Positions 23,057-30,332 of a stretch of 33,424 bases of DNA are shown here, piece after piece. A model generated the notes under the pieces. It was given only the letters and a program-made list of their open reading frames with translations, did not search any database and was not told the origin of the DNA. A program made the translations under genes and the position numbers. Source of the DNA: an uncultured Pelagibacteraceae bacterium (GTDB taxonomy: Bacteria > Pseudomonadota > Alphaproteobacteria > Pelagibacterales > Pelagibacteraceae); the NCBI GenBank assembly GCA_902604605.1, contig CACKZI010000007.1, forward strand, positions 1 through 33,424, read 5' to 3'. The first letter of the stretch is position 1. Each line of letters starts with the position of its first letter.

Positions 23057-24244
23057 ATGCAACTTGCAAAATTTCTTAACAAAGTTTTTCAAAAAAGTGG
23101 TTTCATTCTAGTTGATGCAAATTTAAAAGAATATATTATTGGTAATCCAGGAAATAATCCAATTAAATTAAAAATTTTAAATAAAAATTTACATTATAAA
23201 TTATTGTTTCATCCAGATTTATACTTTGGAGAAGCTTACACAGATGGAGAAATAATAATCGAGAATGGTTCTTTAACAGATTTTTTAGATTTGGCTCTTA
23301 TGAACTTTGGAAGAGGAGAATTAAATTTTTTTAGTTATCTAATTAATAGATTACGAGGATCTTATAGATACTTAACGAATTTTAACTTCATAAAAAAATC
23401 AAAAATGAATGTATCTCATCATTATGACATAAAAGATGATTTATATGATTTATTCTTAGATCCTAAAAGACAATATTCATGTGCATATTTTAAAAATCAA
23501 AATGATAGTCTTGAAACTGCTCAAAATAATAAGATTCAACATATAATAAAAAAATTAAATATCAAACCTAATCAAAAAGTTTTGGATATTGGATGTGGCT
23601 GGGGATCATTAGCAATTGATATTGCTAAAAGTGCAGAGTGTGAAGTAACAGGTATTACGTTATCAGAAAATCAATTTAATTATTGTAATCGAAAAGCAAG
23701 AGAGATGAACTTGGAAAATCAAGTTAAATTCAGATTGATGGATTATCGAGAGTTAAAGGAAAAATTTGACAGAATAGTGAGCGTTGGAATGTTTGAACAT
23801 GTTGGAAGAAAATTTTATAAAAAATTTTTTAAACAAGTAGAAAACTTACTCAAGGATGATGGTGTCTCTTTAATACATACGATTGGATCTGTTAATCCTC
23901 CTAGGGACCCACATCCATGGATTACTAAATATATTTTTCCAGGTGGTTATACGCCTAGTTTAAGTGAAGTTACAACACCAATAGAAAATGCGGGATTAAT
24001 TGTTACTGATGTAGAAGTTTTGAGGATGCACTACTCACATACCTTAAGGCACTGGAAAGAAAATTGCATAATAAATAAGGATAAAATTGTGGATATGTTT
24101 GATGAAAAATTTTTTAGAATGTGGGAATTTTATCTTGCTGGTTGTGAAATGGCATTCAAGTGGGGTGATCAAGTTGTATATCAATTTCAACTTACAAAAA
24201 ATTATAGCTCTACACCAGTGACTAGAGACTATATTTATCAATAA
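23057..24244 (+). CDS. cfa: Cyclopropane-fatty-acyl-phospholipid synthase family methyltransferase
   Basis: This 395-residue enzyme transfers a methylene group from S-adenosylmethionine to unsaturated phospholipid acyl chains, or is a close relative that modifies them. The N-terminal domain (about 1-115) contains HPDLYFGEAYTDGEI, typical of the family. SHHYDIKDDLYDLFLDPKRQYSCAYF follows, then the SAM-binding VLDIGCGWGSLA at 175-186. The end has the helix-rich RMHYSHTLRHWKEN and FRMWEFYLAGCEMAF. It is packed 1 base after the DapA-like gene and 29 bases before a lysine-rich coiled-coil gene. Related acyl methyltransferases make other branched or furan fatty acids, so the exact product is open. 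Confidence 0.9.
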   Translation: MQLAKFLNKVFQKSGFILVDANLKEYIIGNPGNNPIKLKILNKNLHYKLLFHPDLYFGEAYTDGEIIIENGSLTDFLDLALMNFGRGELNFFSYLINRLRGSYRYLTNFNFIKKSKMNVSHHYDIKDDLYDLFLDPKRQYSCAYFKNQNDSLETAQNNKIQHIIKKLNIKPNQKVLDIGCGWGSLAIDIAKSAECEVTGITLSENQFNYCNRKAREMNLENQVKFRLMDYRELKEKFDRIVSVGMFEHVGRKFYKKFFKQVENLLKDDGVSLIHTIGSVNPPRDPHPWITKYIFPGGYTPSLSEVTTPIENAGLIVTDVEVLRMHYSHTLRHWKENCIINKDKIVDMFDEKFFRMWEFYLAGCEMAFKWGDQVVYQFQLTKNYSSTPVTRDYIYQ

Positions 24245-24273
24245 ATTATTGATAGAATTAGCTTTCCTCAAAA

Positions 24274-25461
24274 ATGAAAAAAAAACAAAAAAAATTTAAA
24301 AAAAAGAAAAATATCAAGAAAAAAAAATTTAAAATTAAAAAGATTAAAAGATTTAGAAAAATCAAAATAAAATCAAAAAAAGGATCAAAAAAAAAATTTA
24401 AACAAAGAAGGCTCAAAAAACTTAAAATAATTAAAAATAACCTGAATACCAACAAAGCAAAAAAAGATAGCATTGCTTTAAAATTGGTTAAATGGCAATT
24501 ATCTCTAAAGCCCCAATTTAATTTAAAAATAAATTTTAGTTTAGAAAAACATATTCAATCATTCTTTGATAAAATTTCTGAAACAATTTCCAATTATAGA
24601 ATTTTAAAACAAGATGAAAAAAGGAGACAGAGATTAGAAAAAATTGAAAGTGAAAGAAACGCAAAATTGGCTTTAGAAGAACAAAAAAAAGATGAAGAAG
24701 CTTTAAGAATAAAACTTAAAGAACAAGCATTAAGAGAAGAAGCTAGATTAGAAAAACAAAGAACGAAAGACATTAAATTATTTCTTAGAAAAGAGCAGGC
24801 TCTTTTAAGAATTGAACAAGCTGAAAAACAGAAACAATTTTTAAAACAACTAAGACTAGATAAGCAGATTGAAAAATTTAGAATTAGAGAAGTTAAAGAA
24901 TTAGAAAAATTAGAAAAAATCTCATTACAAGAAAAAAGAGAAGATTATGCTGGACTACAAGAAAGAATAGATAAACTTAAAGAGAAATATCGAATAATCA
25001 GAGATCAGAAAATTAAAGAAAGAGTAGAAGCGCTTGGAGTAAAACTTCAGGGAGATGAGGATAGAGAGTCTTTATTATTAAAAGAAAAAGAATACACTTT
25101 AGCAAGACAAAAAGTTGAATTTGCATTAGAGAGTTTTTATAGAAGTGCTAGTAGCTTGGTCTTTCAACTTAACAAAAGACATATCACCAGAAATATGTCT
25201 ATTTTCAGATGTGTAGATAGAAGGTTTGAAACAGGTGAAGTATTTATTAAGTGGGACGAGTCTGAAGATGATGAGTGGTTATTGCTTATTTACATTAAAG
25301 ATAATTCACCTGATGAAGGAATCGTTATTGAAGATAAAACAAATCCAGAAAAAAATATTTCACATGAATTCAGAAATGTCGATATATTTAAAGCTTCGGA
25401 TACAATGGTTGACTCTTTAACTCAACTTATAGCAAGAAAAAGAGATAAAAATAATAATTAA
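24274..25461 (+). CDS. Lysine-rich coiled-coil protein of unknown function
   Basis: I do not recognise this 395-residue protein. Three parts can be seen. Residues 1-60 contain 34 Lys/Arg and no acidic residue, encoded by long A runs. Residues about 108-285 are a charged, heptad-like coiled coil rich in Glu, Lys, Leu and Gln with no proline. Residues about 290-385 look globular, with NMSIFRCVDRRFETGEVFIKWDESEDDEWLLLIYIKDN and an acidic patch. There is no signal peptide or membrane helix. The tail could bind nucleic acid, ribosomes or acidic membrane lipid. It follows cfa on the same strand after 29 bases, without an obvious ribosome binding site, and precedes a small membrane protein gene. An internal start downstream cannot be excluded. 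Confidence 0.75.
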   Translation: MKKKQKKFKKKKNIKKKKFKIKKIKRFRKIKIKSKKGSKKKFKQRRLKKLKIIKNNLNTNKAKKDSIALKLVKWQLSLKPQFNLKINFSLEKHIQSFFDKISETISNYRILKQDEKRRQRLEKIESERNAKLALEEQKKDEEALRIKLKEQALREEARLEKQRTKDIKLFLRKEQALLRIEQAEKQKQFLKQLRLDKQIEKFRIREVKELEKLEKISLQEKREDYAGLQERIDKLKEKYRIIRDQKIKERVEALGVKLQGDEDRESLLLKEKEYTLARQKVEFALESFYRSASSLVFQLNKRHITRNMSIFRCVDRRFETGEVFIKWDESEDDEWLLLIYIKDNSPDEGIVIEDKTNPEKNISHEFRNVDIFKASDTMVDSLTQLIARKRDKNNN

Positions 25462-25491
25462 AAAATAATCTTTAACTATGTATTATCTAAA

Positions 25492-25785
25492 ATGATTTTA
25501 GGTTCAGCACTTCTAATAATTCTTTATCTAATTTTAAAATATATTTTAGCTTGGATTTCCTATTATAATAATTTAGACCCCAGACTTGGTGATAGTACCT
25601 GGCGATTTACTTATGATTATCCTGTAGTTGGGGAGCGAGATATTTCTGATTTAGATGATAAAGACTTTGTAAGATTAAGAAGAAAAAAAAATAAAGTTAT
25701 TCTTTTAATGTACTCTATTGTGCTTATAATGTTTGTATCCTCAATGTCATTGTTAAGTAAATTTTTAATATTTTTCACCAGCTAA
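25492..25785 (+). CDS. Small two-helix membrane protein of unknown function
   Basis: This 97-residue protein has two hydrophobic helices, about residues 3-22 and 68-92. Between them lies a polar loop of about 45 residues with YNNLDPRLGDSTWRFTYDYPVVGERDISDLDDKDFVRLRRKKNK. The basic end of the loop suggests where the cytosolic side lies. I do not recognise the family. It follows the lysine-rich coiled-coil gene by 30 bases, so the two may act together, for example the small protein anchoring the coiled coil at the membrane; this is inference from position. Its stop overlaps that of the convergent DCC-family gene through CTAA. Confidence 0.7.
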   Translation: MILGSALLIILYLILKYILAWISYYNNLDPRLGDSTWRFTYDYPVVGERDISDLDDKDFVRLRRKKNKVILLMYSIVLIMFVSSMSLLSKFLIFFTS

Positions 25786-26129
25786 TTTTTTAATTGGCTC
25801 TTATTTTTATGATAAAGAATAAAAGCTATTATTTCATAAAAGAATGAAAAAATACTAAATATTATGGGTAATTTTAAAATATTGTACAAAAATTTGTATT
25901 TTGGCATTTTTTTCCATAGCACTAAAAAGGCCTCTGCACCTCCTAAAATTTTTTCTCCTTCTTTAACATGAAGTCTTCTAAGGAGTTCTTTGCTATTTTT
26001 AGAAGTTTCTTTTGTTGCCAAAGCATTATCGGTAATATCTATCCAATCAATTTCTTGGATTTTTTCTTTTTTATATAAATCAATTTCAGCCTTACAAATT
26101 TTACATGAATTATTAAAATAAACTTTCAT
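25782..26129 (-). CDS. DCC-family (DUF393) thiol-disulfide oxidoreductase-like protein
   Basis: This 115-residue protein starts KVYFNNSCKICKAEIDLYKK, with a CxxC pair at Cys9 and Cys12 as in DUF393/DCC proteins. The family usually has an Asp just before the first Cys (DGxC); here it reads NNSC. Later segments, RRLHVKEGEKILGGAEAFLVLWKKMPKY and a C-terminal hydrophobic stretch (about 84-106), fit the family, which often ends with a membrane-associated helix. The reaction is unknown; a thioredoxin-like redox role is usually assumed. It is divergent from tldD across a gap of about 90 bases. Confidence 0.78.
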   Translation of the reverse strand: MKVYFNNSCKICKAEIDLYKKEKIQEIDWIDITDNALATKETSKNSKELLRRLHVKEGEKILGGAEAFLVLWKKMPKYKFLYNILKLPIIFSIFSFFYEIIAFILYHKNKSQLKN

Positions 26130-26220
26130 AAATTTGAATAATTACAAAAAAATGAAGTTATGTATATGCGTAAAATACACATGTTGAAAAATTTACTAAA
26201 CAAACTATGTATTGACTAAT
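26130..26220. promoter_or_regulatory. Divergent gap before tldD with a dyad and a tiny cysteine-rich ORF
   Basis: This gap holds an inverted repeat TGTAT, nine bases, ATACA (26161-26165 and 26175-26179). The same bases lie within an 11-codon ORF, ATG at 26152 to TGA at 26187, reading MKLCICVKYTC, with three cysteines. It ends 33 bases before the tldD ATG and has no Shine-Dalgarno. It could be a leader peptide, a processed peptide or chance; the dyad could be an operator. I am not calling it a gene. Confidence 0.2.
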
Positions 26221-27633
26221 ATGAGCAATTTCTTTGAAAAATCAGACTTATCTAGAAGTGATGCTGAAAGTATAATTTCAGACACATTACAGAAATGCGA
26301 TGATGGTGAACTTTATTTAGAAAATTCTAAATCAGAAACAATTTTATTAGATGATAATAAGATTAAAAATTCTAGTTATAGCTCGGACTTAGGTTTTGGA
26401 TTTAGAGCTGTATCGGATGAGATTGTTGCTTATTCACATTCTAATGAGATTTCAAAAAATTCACTTAAACAATCTTCTGAAAATTTAAAATCAACATTAA
26501 AATCTGCTAAGGGTGTTTACAATTATAAAATACCCAAATCTAATAAAAAATACTATGGAAATATTAATCCAATTGATCAAAAAACACTTAATGAGAAAAT
26601 AGATATTTTAAACAATGTAAATAAATATCTTAGAACAAAAGATAATAATGTTAAGCAAGTAACAGCAAATTTTCTTGGGGAACAAAAGTCTATAGAAATA
26701 ATTCGATCTGGCGGTGAAGCGCTTACTGATATTCGTCCTTTAGTTAGATTTAATGTAACGGTAATGCTCGAAAAAAATGGTAGAAAAGAGACCGGTGTCT
26801 ACGGCATTGGTGGAAGAAAGTCATATGACGCATACTTAAGGGAAGACAATTGGAAAAATGTTTGTGACGAAGCTTTAAGAATAGCTTTAGTAAATTTAGA
26901 GAGTAAACCAGCTCCAGCAGGTGAAATGAAAGTAGTATTAGGTCCAGGTTGGCCAGCCATTTTAATTCATGAAGCAGTGGGTCATGGTTTGGAAGGAGAT
27001 TTTAATAGAAAAAAAACTTCTGCATTTCATAACTTAATGGGCCAGAAAGTAGCAAGTGAGGGTGTTACTATTGTTGATGATGGAACTATTGACGACAGAA
27101 GAGGAAGTCTCACGATAGATGATGAGGGAACTCCTACAGAAAAAACGATATTAATTGAAAACGGAATATTAAAAAATTTTATGCAAGATAGATTAAATGC
27201 TAGATTAATGAAAACTAGATCTACTGGTAGTGGTAGAAGAGAAAATTATAGACATATAGTACTTCCAAGAATGAGAAATACCATGATGTTAAATGGTATT
27301 CATACTCAAGAAGAGATGATCAAATCAGTTGATAAAGGTATTTTTGCTGTCAGCTTTGGTGGCGGGCAAGTTGATATTACTTCAGGGAAATTTGTATTTA
27401 ATTGTACTGAAGCTTATGAAATTATTAATGGTAAAATTGGATCACCAATTAAAGGTGCAACACTTATAGGTGACGGTCCATCGATATTAAAAGAAGTTTC
27501 AATGGTCGGTAATGATATGATGCTAGATCCAGGAATTGGAACTTGTGGAAAAGCTGGCCAAGGTGTACCTGTTGGTGTAGCTCAACCTTCAATATTGATT
27601 AACAAGATGACAGTAGGTGGTACAAAACTTTAA
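26221..27633 (+). CDS. tldD: Metalloprotease TldD
   Basis: This is the zinc-containing subunit of the TldD-TldE protease, which in E. coli trims unfolded or leader peptides such as that of microcin B17 and degrades CcdA. The metal motif HEAVGHG gives His250, Glu251 and His254, numbered from the ATG at 26221. Family landmarks around it include PGWPAILIHEAVGHGLEGD and the later DDEGTPTEKTILIENGIL. I prefer the ATG at 26221 over an in-frame TTG at 26212; neither has a clear ribosome binding site. The encoded protein is 470 residues, normal for the family. It overlaps tldE by 1 base (TAATG), so the two subunits are translationally coupled. No recognisable large peptide precursor is adjacent. Confidence 0.94.
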   Translation: MSNFFEKSDLSRSDAESIISDTLQKCDDGELYLENSKSETILLDDNKIKNSSYSSDLGFGFRAVSDEIVAYSHSNEISKNSLKQSSENLKSTLKSAKGVYNYKIPKSNKKYYGNINPIDQKTLNEKIDILNNVNKYLRTKDNNVKQVTANFLGEQKSIEIIRSGGEALTDIRPLVRFNVTVMLEKNGRKETGVYGIGGRKSYDAYLREDNWKNVCDEALRIALVNLESKPAPAGEMKVVLGPGWPAILIHEAVGHGLEGDFNRKKTSAFHNLMGQKVASEGVTIVDDGTIDDRRGSLTIDDEGTPTEKTILIENGILKNFMQDRLNARLMKTRSTGSGRRENYRHIVLPRMRNTMMLNGIHTQEEMIKSVDKGIFAVSFGGGQVDITSGKFVFNCTEAYEIINGKIGSPIKGATLIGDGPSILKEVSMVGNDMMLDPGIGTCGKAGQGVPVGVAQPSILINKMTVGGTKL

Positions 27634-28949
27634 TGATCAAAAATCAAGAATATTTATCAGAAAAAGCATCTTATTGTTTAGATCTAGCAAAAAAATTAGG
27701 TGCAACAGATACAAGCGTTTTTGTAAGTAATTCAATTTCTGAAACAGTAAATTTTAGAAACAAAAAATTGGACGAATCTAATAGATCAGATAATCTTGCT
27801 ATAGGTATAACAACTTATATTGGTAAAAAAAAATCATCAATTTCATCATCAAATTTGTTAAAAGAAAATTTAGATACTCTTATCGAAAAGTGTATTGAAA
27901 CCACAAAAAATACTCCAGAAGATGAATTTAACTCTCTTCCGGATAAAGATTTACTTGCTAAAGAAGTAAAAGATTTAGATTTATATGATGATACTCATAT
28001 AGAAAATGAAAATAAGATAGAATATCTTATGAGATTAGAGACTTCTGCCTCAAGTAATAAAAAAATAGTTAATACAGAATCTAGTTTTACTGAAGATAAA
28101 TCAAATTTTATTCTAGCAAACAGTGATAGTTTTTGTAAAGGCTATAGAAGTTCATCATTTACGGCATCAAGTGTAATCGTTGCTAAAGATGACAAAAGTA
28201 TGGAGCGTGATTATGAGTACACAAGCAAATGTCATTTTAATGATATTAAGGATGCAGAGGAGTTAGGAAAATTAGCCGCTGAACAAACAATTAGAAAACT
28301 TAGTCCAAAAAAAATAGGAAGTGAAAAAATTGCTATAATATTTGATAAAAGAATTGCGAAAGGAATTTTAAATACTTTTGCTAGTGCAATATCTTCATCC
28401 GCTATTTCAAGAGGCACTTCTTTTTTAAAAGATAAAATCAATCAAAAAATTTTTTCAGATGAAATAAATATTTTTGATAAACCTGACATATTAAAGGGTC
28501 TTGGTTCCAGGAGCTTTGACTCGGAAGGTGTTAAAACGAATCCTTTAAAGTTGGTAGAACAAGGAATTTTAAAATATTATTTGATGGACACTTACAATGG
28601 AAAAAAATTAAAACTTAAATCAAATGGAAGATGTGGTGGAACAAGTAATCTTTATTTTGACAATGGGAATATTTCTTACAAAGATCTTTTAAGTTCAAAC
28701 TCAAGATGTCTATACATAACTGAAACAATAGGTCATGGTAGCAACATAGTAACTGGTGACTATTCTGTAGGTGCCACAGGTTTTCTTGTTGAAGATGGTG
28801 AATTTAAATATCCTTTAAATGAAATTACAATCGCAGGAAATTTTAAAGACATGTTCAAAAATATTAAATTAGCTAATGATCTTGAATTAAAATATACAAC
28901 TAATTCTCCAACTATGATGATTGAGGGAATGGTTGTTGCAGGCAAATAA
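27633..28949 (+). CDS. pmbA: TldD partner subunit TldE/PmbA
   Basis: This 438-residue protein is the inactive-site partner of TldD in the heterodimeric protease. It shares the fold but has no HExxxH motif. Family segments include VNFRNKKLDESNRSDNLAIGI near the start, RSFDSEGVKTNPLKLVEQGILKYYLMDTY in the C-terminal half, and SVGATGFLVEDGEFKYPLNEITIAGNFKDMF with NSPTMMIEGMVVAGK at the end. Direct coupling with tldD through TAATG fits a strict one-to-one complex. The stop lies 5 bases from the stop of the convergent DUF6134-like gene, with no terminator hairpin between them. Confidence 0.93.
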   Translation: MIKNQEYLSEKASYCLDLAKKLGATDTSVFVSNSISETVNFRNKKLDESNRSDNLAIGITTYIGKKKSSISSSNLLKENLDTLIEKCIETTKNTPEDEFNSLPDKDLLAKEVKDLDLYDDTHIENENKIEYLMRLETSASSNKKIVNTESSFTEDKSNFILANSDSFCKGYRSSSFTASSVIVAKDDKSMERDYEYTSKCHFNDIKDAEELGKLAAEQTIRKLSPKKIGSEKIAIIFDKRIAKGILNTFASAISSSAISRGTSFLKDKINQKIFSDEINIFDKPDILKGLGSRSFDSEGVKTNPLKLVEQGILKYYLMDTYNGKKLKLKSNGRCGGTSNLYFDNGNISYKDLLSSNSRCLYITETIGHGSNIVTGDYSVGATGFLVEDGEFKYPLNEITIAGNFKDMFKNIKLANDLELKYTTNSPTMMIEGMVVAGK

Positions 28950-28954
28950 TTTTA

Positions 28955-29632
28955 TTATTCAAAATTTTTTAAACGATATTCCCAATTACCCATTCTAGAA
29001 TATGCTACCTTTATAATCATAGAACTTTCTTGATCATACCAAATATTGAAATCTAATCTTTTATCTTTTGGTAAAGACATATCTTTAGATTTAAGAGTGA
29101 AATGATGGACATTATAAATTTTTCCATATTGTTGAATTTTTTCTTTTCCAACAAATGTAACAACTTGTTCTTTTATACTTCCTGAAACTGGACTTATCTG
29201 ACTATCAGCCTGTAAAATTTTATGATTCCACCAATTTCCCACAATATTATTAATAGATGCTTTTCCTGAATAAGAAGAACCTTTTATATTAAATATATTT
29301 TTATCTTTATCAAAAACTAAACTAACAAATTTTTCTTTATCATTTTGTAATGTTTTAGAGTCATAAGAAATTAATTGATCTTTGATATATTTTTCTTCAC
29401 CAAATCCCTCTACTTGAAAAATAGTAGCCCCAAGAAGTTTAACAGAAAATTTTATTTGATTGGTTACTGTTGTCTTATTTCCTTTTTTTGTAAAAAAATA
29501 ATAATTATATCCTATCAATTCTCCATTTCTAAAAATATCCATTTCAATTTTATCGTACTTTTTATAATGACCTATATGCGCAAAAACTTTTGAGGATAGT
29601 AATATAATAATTACAATTAAAAATTTTTTCAT
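28955..29632 (-). CDS. Secreted protein, DUF6134-like
   Basis: This 225-residue protein has an N-terminal signal peptide (about 1-18, ending VFA) without a lipobox Cys, so it is probably periplasmic. The mature part is predicted mostly beta: a start with YDKIEMDIFRNGELIGYNYYFF, a middle VGNWWNHKILQADSQISPVSG and an end LDFNIWYDQESSMIIKVAYSRMGNWEYRL. That order of motifs resembles DUF6134 proteins, whose function is unknown; lipid or lipoprotein binding is possible but unproven. It converges on tldE and is divergent from the YczE-like gene across 52 bases. The family name is my recollection of the pattern. Confidence 0.62.
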   Translation of the reverse strand: MKKFLIVIIILLSSKVFAHIGHYKKYDKIEMDIFRNGELIGYNYYFFTKKGNKTTVTNQIKFSVKLLGATIFQVEGFGEEKYIKDQLISYDSKTLQNDKEKFVSLVFDKDKNIFNIKGSSYSGKASINNIVGNWWNHKILQADSQISPVSGSIKEQVVTFVGKEKIQQYGKIYNVHHFTLKSKDMSLPKDKRLDFNIWYDQESSMIIKVAYSRMGNWEYRLKNFE

Positions 29633-29659
29633 TTAATGAATACAATAATAGACTTTTCT

Positions 29660-29665
29660 TATAAT
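29660..29665 (+). promoter_or_regulatory. Possible -10 element for the YczE-like gene
   Basis: A perfect TATAAT lies at 29660-29665, 19 bases before the ATG at 29685, which suits a short leader. No good -35 hexamer stands 16-18 bases upstream, so this is tentative. Confidence 0.3.
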
Positions 29666-29684
29666 AGAAGTAGTTTATCAAAAA

Positions 29685-30332
29685 ATGTTTTTAAAAATTA
29701 AGAAAATACCAAAAGTTAATTGGACATCAGATAAACCACATAATCTTAAACCAAAGTTTTCAACATTCTTTTTTTTATGTTTTGGATTAATGTTATTTGG
29801 ATTAGGGGAGGGCTTGCTAATAGTTTCTTTTACAGGAGCTTCTCCCTGGAGTGTTTTAGCTCAAGGTATTTCTCTTAAAGTTAATTTAAGTATTGGTACA
29901 ATCACTTTATTCATTAGTATTGCCGTTTTAATTTTGTGGATACCTTTGGGTCAAAAGCCAGGAATGGGAACAATCTTTAATGCATTAATAATTGCATTAA
30001 TGATAGATCTTTGTATTAAATTTGTTCCAACTCCATCTAATTATATTAATCAATTAATTTTAGCAGTCATATCTGTAATAACAGTTGGTATTGGTGGAGG
30101 TATATATTTAGTTTCTAATTTAGGAGCAGGTCCAAGAGATGGATTGATGATTGGTTTACAAAAAGTTACAAATTTTCCAATTGCAGCTGTTAGAGCAACA
30201 TTGGAAATTTCAGTTGTAAGTATTGGATGGTATTTGGGTGGAACAGTTGGAGTTGGAACTTTATTATTTGCTTTTGGAATAGGCCCTTGCGTTGCTTTAG
30301 GGTTATATTTGGTTGATAAAATTTTTGATTAA
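29685..30332 (+). CDS. YczE/YitT-type integral membrane protein
   Basis: This 215-residue protein has five or six membrane helices (about 28-48, 68-87, 95-111, 119-142, 163-180 and 186-208). Diagnostic stretches are GEGLLIVSFTGASPWSVLAQGISL in the first half and GGGIYLVSNLGAGPRDGLMIGLQKVTNF in the second; the matching GASPW / GAGPRDG positions indicate an internal repeat, as in the YczE/YyaS/YitT group. Function is unknown. The N-terminus (KKIPKVNWTSDKPHNLKP) is hydrophilic and likely cytosolic. Its stop is shared with the convergent typA gene through TTAA. Confidence 0.8.
   Translation: MFLKIKKIPKVNWTSDKPHNLKPKFSTFFFLCFGLMLFGLGEGLLIVSFTGASPWSVLAQGISLKVNLSIGTITLFISIAVLILWIPLGQKPGMGTIFNALIIALMIDLCIKFVPTPSNYINQLILAVISVITVGIGGGIYLVSNLGAGPRDGLMIGLQKVTNFPIAAVRATLEISVVSIGWYLGGTVGVGTLLFAFGIGPCVALGLYLVDKIFD

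Noticed and set aside
24258..24473. Minus-strand frame of 71 codons rich in Phe and Leu that looks like a membrane protein
   Set aside because: It is the complement of the A-rich, lysine-coding start of the coiled-coil gene; TTT and TTC runs mimic a hydrophobic helix.
26212..26220. TTG start for tldD nine bases upstream
   Set aside because: An in-frame ATG at 26221 is a more usual start and the three extra residues add nothing conserved.
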